Positions 6,810 through 8,822 of a stretch of 8,822 nucleotides of DNA are shown here, in pieces. Source of the DNA: an uncultured Eubacteriales bacterium (GTDB taxonomy: Bacteria > Bacillota_A > Clostridia > Christensenellales > Aristaeellaceae); NCBI GenBank assembly GCA_902775835.1, contig CACYNZ010000151.1, positions 1 to 8,822 on the forward strand. The letters run 5' to 3'. The notes under the pieces are model-generated. The model was given only the letters and a program-made list of their open reading frames with translations. It did not search any database and was not told the origin of the DNA. The translations under genes and the position numbers were made by a program. The stretch's first letter is position 1, and each line of letters opens with the position of its first letter.

Positions 6810-7757
6810 TCAGCCTTTGACAGCGCCGCCGGTGACTCCTTCTACATAGTATTTCTGCAGGAACATGAACAGGAGCGTAATGGGAATTGCCACCAGTACG
6901 CCGCCGGCACAGAAACGGGTGAAGAAGCCCTGGTAGTCATTGGTGTTGACCCAGCGATACAGACCGACAGCCACGTTATAGCTGGCGGAATGGCCAAGCG
7001 CAACATAGGAAGCGAATACGTAGTCACCCCATGGAGCCATGAAAGCCATCATGATGGTATAGATGACAATCGGCTTGGACATGGGCAGAATAATCTTCCG
7101 GAACACCTGAAAACGGGTGGCTCCGTCGATTCGTGCGCTTTCGTCCAGGGATTTCGGAATGGTGTCGAAAAAGCCCTTGGAAATGTAATACCCCATGCCG
7201 GAGGAGGCACAGTAGATAAGAATCAGGCCTGGAATGGCTCCCTGCTGTGTAAGTCCCAGTTGCTTGAGAAGGAAGTAGAGCGCGATCATGGTGAGGAAGC
7301 CCGGGAACATGCCCAGAACCAGCACCACATTCATGAACAGCTTTCTTCCGCGGAAGCGCATTCTGGACAGGGCATAGCTCACAGAAAGCACAATCACCGT
7401 CTGAACAACTGCACACACGCATGCAATCAGCAGCGTGTTTCCATACCAGCGGAAAAACAGTCCGTCCTCGAAAAGATAACGGTAATTATCCAGGGAAAAA
7501 TGGTGGGGAATGACATAATCCACCATACCGCCGCTCTCGGTCAGGTAAGAGCGGAAAGACTGTAGAACCAGAAATACAAACGGGCAGAGCCAGACAATGG
7601 AAATAATGACAAGCACAGTGTGAATCGTGTTGTTGATATGCTTTTCATGCGCTTTTTTGCTGCGCAGATGTTCTTCGCTTTTGACTTCCCGGATGACGCC
7701 CTTCTCCTCATCCACGACAATGTCGACTTCCGGGATTTCCTTTTTCCTGTTTGTCAT
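6810..7757 (-). CDS. malG: Maltodextrin ABC transporter permease (MalG type)
   Basis: A 315-residue integral membrane subunit of a CUT1 sugar importer, the partner of the malF product. About six membrane segments are visible (roughly 45-67, 106-128, 142-164, 174-195, 229-250 and 283-303). The EAA loop that docks on the ATPase is clear at 206-229: ESARIDGATRFQVFRKIILP. The C-terminus LQKYYVEGVTGGAVKG is the form typical of MalG. Its ATG overlaps the malF stop as ATGA, and GAGGAGG upstream lies inside the malF 3' end, so the two are translationally coupled. Oddity: a charged tail of about 44 residues (rich in D, E and K, including EVDIVVDEEKGVIREV) precedes the first membrane segment, making the protein longer than the usual 280 or so. 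The specificity (maltose or maltodextrin) is inferred from malQ and glgP downstream. Confidence 0.93.
   Translation of the reverse strand: MTNRKKEIPEVDIVVDEEKGVIREVKSEEHLRSKKAHEKHINNTIHTVLVIISIVWLCPFVFLVLQSFRSYLTESGGMVDYVIPHHFSLDNYRYLFEDGLFFRWYGNTLLIACVCAVVQTVIVLSVSYALSRMRFRGRKLFMNVVLVLGMFPGFLTMIALYFLLKQLGLTQQGAIPGLILIYCASSGMGYYISKGFFDTIPKSLDESARIDGATRFQVFRKIILPMSKPIVIYTIMMAFMAPWGDYVFASYVALGHSASYNVAVGLYRWVNTNDYQGFFTRFCAGGVLVAIPITLLFMFLQKYYVEGVTGGAVKG
7754..7757 (-). other. ATGA stop/start overlap of malF and malG
   Basis: The malG ATG (7757-7755) and the malF TGA (7756-7754) share bases. This arrangement normally couples translation and favours equal amounts of the two permease subunits. Confidence 0.9.
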
Positions 7758-8822
7758 TGGAAGTCCTCCTCGTTCTGCACTGACGGAATCAGGTTGTAGA
7801 CAACAAGGTTGATGACCATGGTCACCACGAAAACAAGAATACCGATAACAGCGGCAATTTTATAGTTTGTATCCGTCACCGTCATCTTGTACAGCCAGGT
7901 GATCAGCAGGTCCGTATATCCGGCGTTTCCGGCAAGATCCAGCGACAGCGGCTTGCCCTGGGAGAGAAGGAAAATCACGTTGAAGTTGTTGATATTCCCG
8001 ATAAACGATGTGAGGAGGTAAGGGCCCGTCACGAAGAGCATATAGGGCAGTGTGATCTTTCCATACATCTGTATGGCGTTGGCACCGTCCATGCGCGCAC
8101 TCTCATAAAGGTCCGCCGGAATATTCATGAGAATACCTGTGGCGATCAGCATAAGATAGGGAATTCCAATCCACAGATTGATCAGAATCACCGTGAAGCG
8201 CGCCCACGAGGGATCTGTCCAGAACGGTATCGGCCCGGAAATCCAGCCCCACCGCATGAGGGTACCATTGATCAGGCCGTCAGCTGCAAACATTTTGGAG
8301 ACATAGAGCAGGGAAACAAACTGAGGCACAGCAATGGTCATGACCAGAATGGTACGCCAGAGTTTCTTGAGCCGGATGCCCTTGCGATTGATCATGATAG
8401 CCACAAACATGCCCAGGAAGTAATTCAGGAATGTGGCAAAGAATGCCCACAGAAGCGTCCAGAAGAGCACCTGCCGGAACGTGCCTCCGTAGTTGGCCCC
8501 GCCGGAGGAAAGAAGCGTCTTGAAGTTGTCCCAGCCTACCCACGTGAAGAGCTTGGACGGCGGCTGATGCTCATAATCGAAATTGGTGAATGCCACCAGG
8601 ATCATAAAAATAATGGGAAGCACTGTAAAGGTAAAAATGCCGAGCGTGGGAAGGGCAAGCAGTGTCTTATGGAACTGCTCGTCAGCCAGAGAACGGAGAT
8701 CTTCCCTGGCATTTGCCATCCGGTGTCCTTCCTTGACGTACTTCTGTGTCAGCTTGGCCTGACGGACATTGACACGCCATGTATAAAGAAATGCAAGGAT
8801 AAAGAAAATAGTAAGAATGCCA
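7754..8822 (-). CDS. malF: Maltodextrin ABC transporter permease (MalF type), 5' end off window
   Basis: Partial gene; 355 codons plus the stop are visible and the frame stays open to the right edge. It is the larger membrane subunit of a CUT1 sugar importer. Seven membrane segments can be seen, and the EAA loop ESARMDGANAIQMYGKITLP lies at about 8104-8045. An ATG at 8719 with a purine-rich AAGGAAGGA upstream could be taken as the start, but the 34 codons before it encode a hydrophobic stretch (ILTIFFILAFLYTW) followed by a basic cytoplasmic linker (RVNVRQAKLTQKYVKEG). That is what is expected between the first and second membrane regions of a MalF with an extra N-terminal segment, so the true start is probably outside the window. 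There is no sign of a large periplasmic insertion like that of enteric MalF. A binding-protein gene further upstream is expected but not seen. Confidence 0.93.
   Translation of the reverse strand, partial: GILTIFFILAFLYTWRVNVRQAKLTQKYVKEGHRMANAREDLRSLADEQFHKTLLALPTLGIFTFTVLPIIFMILVAFTNFDYEHQPPSKLFTWVGWDNFKTLLSSGGANYGGTFRQVLFWTLLWAFFATFLNYFLGMFVAIMINRKGIRLKKLWRTILVMTIAVPQFVSLLYVSKMFAADGLINGTLMRWGWISGPIPFWTDPSWARFTVILINLWIGIPYLMLIATGILMNIPADLYESARMDGANAIQMYGKITLPYMLFVTGPYLLTSFIGNINNFNVIFLLSQGKPLSLDLAGNAGYTDLLITWLYKMTVTDTNYKIAAVIGILVFVVTMVINLVVYNLIPSVQNEEDFQ

Noticed and set aside
5458..6849. A 463-codon + strand open frame opposite the ABC ATPase and the regulator's start
   Set aside because: It crosses the terminator, promoter and operators and mirrors a certain ATPase gene; no credible protein features.
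6780..7565. A 261-codon + strand open frame opposite malG
   Set aside because: Composition rich in His, Gln and Glu is the usual reverse complement of membrane protein codons; malG itself is certain.
1..8822. Search for CRISPR arrays, tRNA or rRNA genes, insertion sequences, attachment sites, defence or toxin-antitoxin genes
   Set aside because: None seen by reading: no regularly spaced repeats, no terminal inverted repeats around a transposase, no RNA-gene-like segments, and the sequence is almost fully occupied by recognised sugar genes.

Overview
The window is a maltodextrin (alpha-1,4-glucan) uptake and breakdown locus of a Bacillota-type bacterium with roughly balanced base composition. 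Strong AGGAGG-type ribosome binding sites, a consensus sigma-A promoter, a LacI-family regulator beside an AAACGTTT operator, and a MalF without an evident large periplasmic insertion all point that way. An Erysipelotrichia-like host is a guess only; nothing here fixes the genus.

Layout, left to right. One gene lies on the + strand: a YfcE-type metallophosphodiesterase (54-605). It converges on the sugar genes, and a long inverted repeat (608-657) separates them as a probable bidirectional terminator. Everything else is on the minus strand in two head-to-tail transcription units. The downstream unit reads: promoter with tandem operators (5541-5595), LacI/MalR-type regulator (5509-4508, TTG start), 4-alpha-glucanotransferase malQ (4494-3022), alpha-glucan phosphorylase glgP/malP (3016-668). 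The upstream unit enters from the right edge: malF-type permease (5' end outside the window), malG-type permease (ATGA overlap with malF), MalK/MsmX-type ABC ATPase, then a textbook terminator with a UUCG loop and a T10 tract (5611-5638). A solute-binding protein gene would be expected further right, but it is not in the window.

How the parts fit: MalF and MalG form the membrane channel and the ATPase drives import of maltodextrins. In the cytoplasm MalQ redistributes glucosyl units among short chains, releasing glucose and making longer chains. The phosphorylase shortens those chains to glucose-1-phosphate. The regulator is the first gene of the catabolic unit. Its operators cover the predicted transcription start, so autorepression relieved by an intracellular sugar is the simplest model; one operator also nearly matches the CcpA cre consensus.

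No undescribed system was found. The most useful points are: the tandem 12-bp operator repeat overlapping a cre-like site and the start of transcription; the TTG start of the regulator; the in-frame extension of malF past its first visible ATG to the window edge; a charged N-terminal tail on MalG; and an Arg-to-Ile difference beside the MalQ nucleophile. No stretch over 300 bases lacks a gene.
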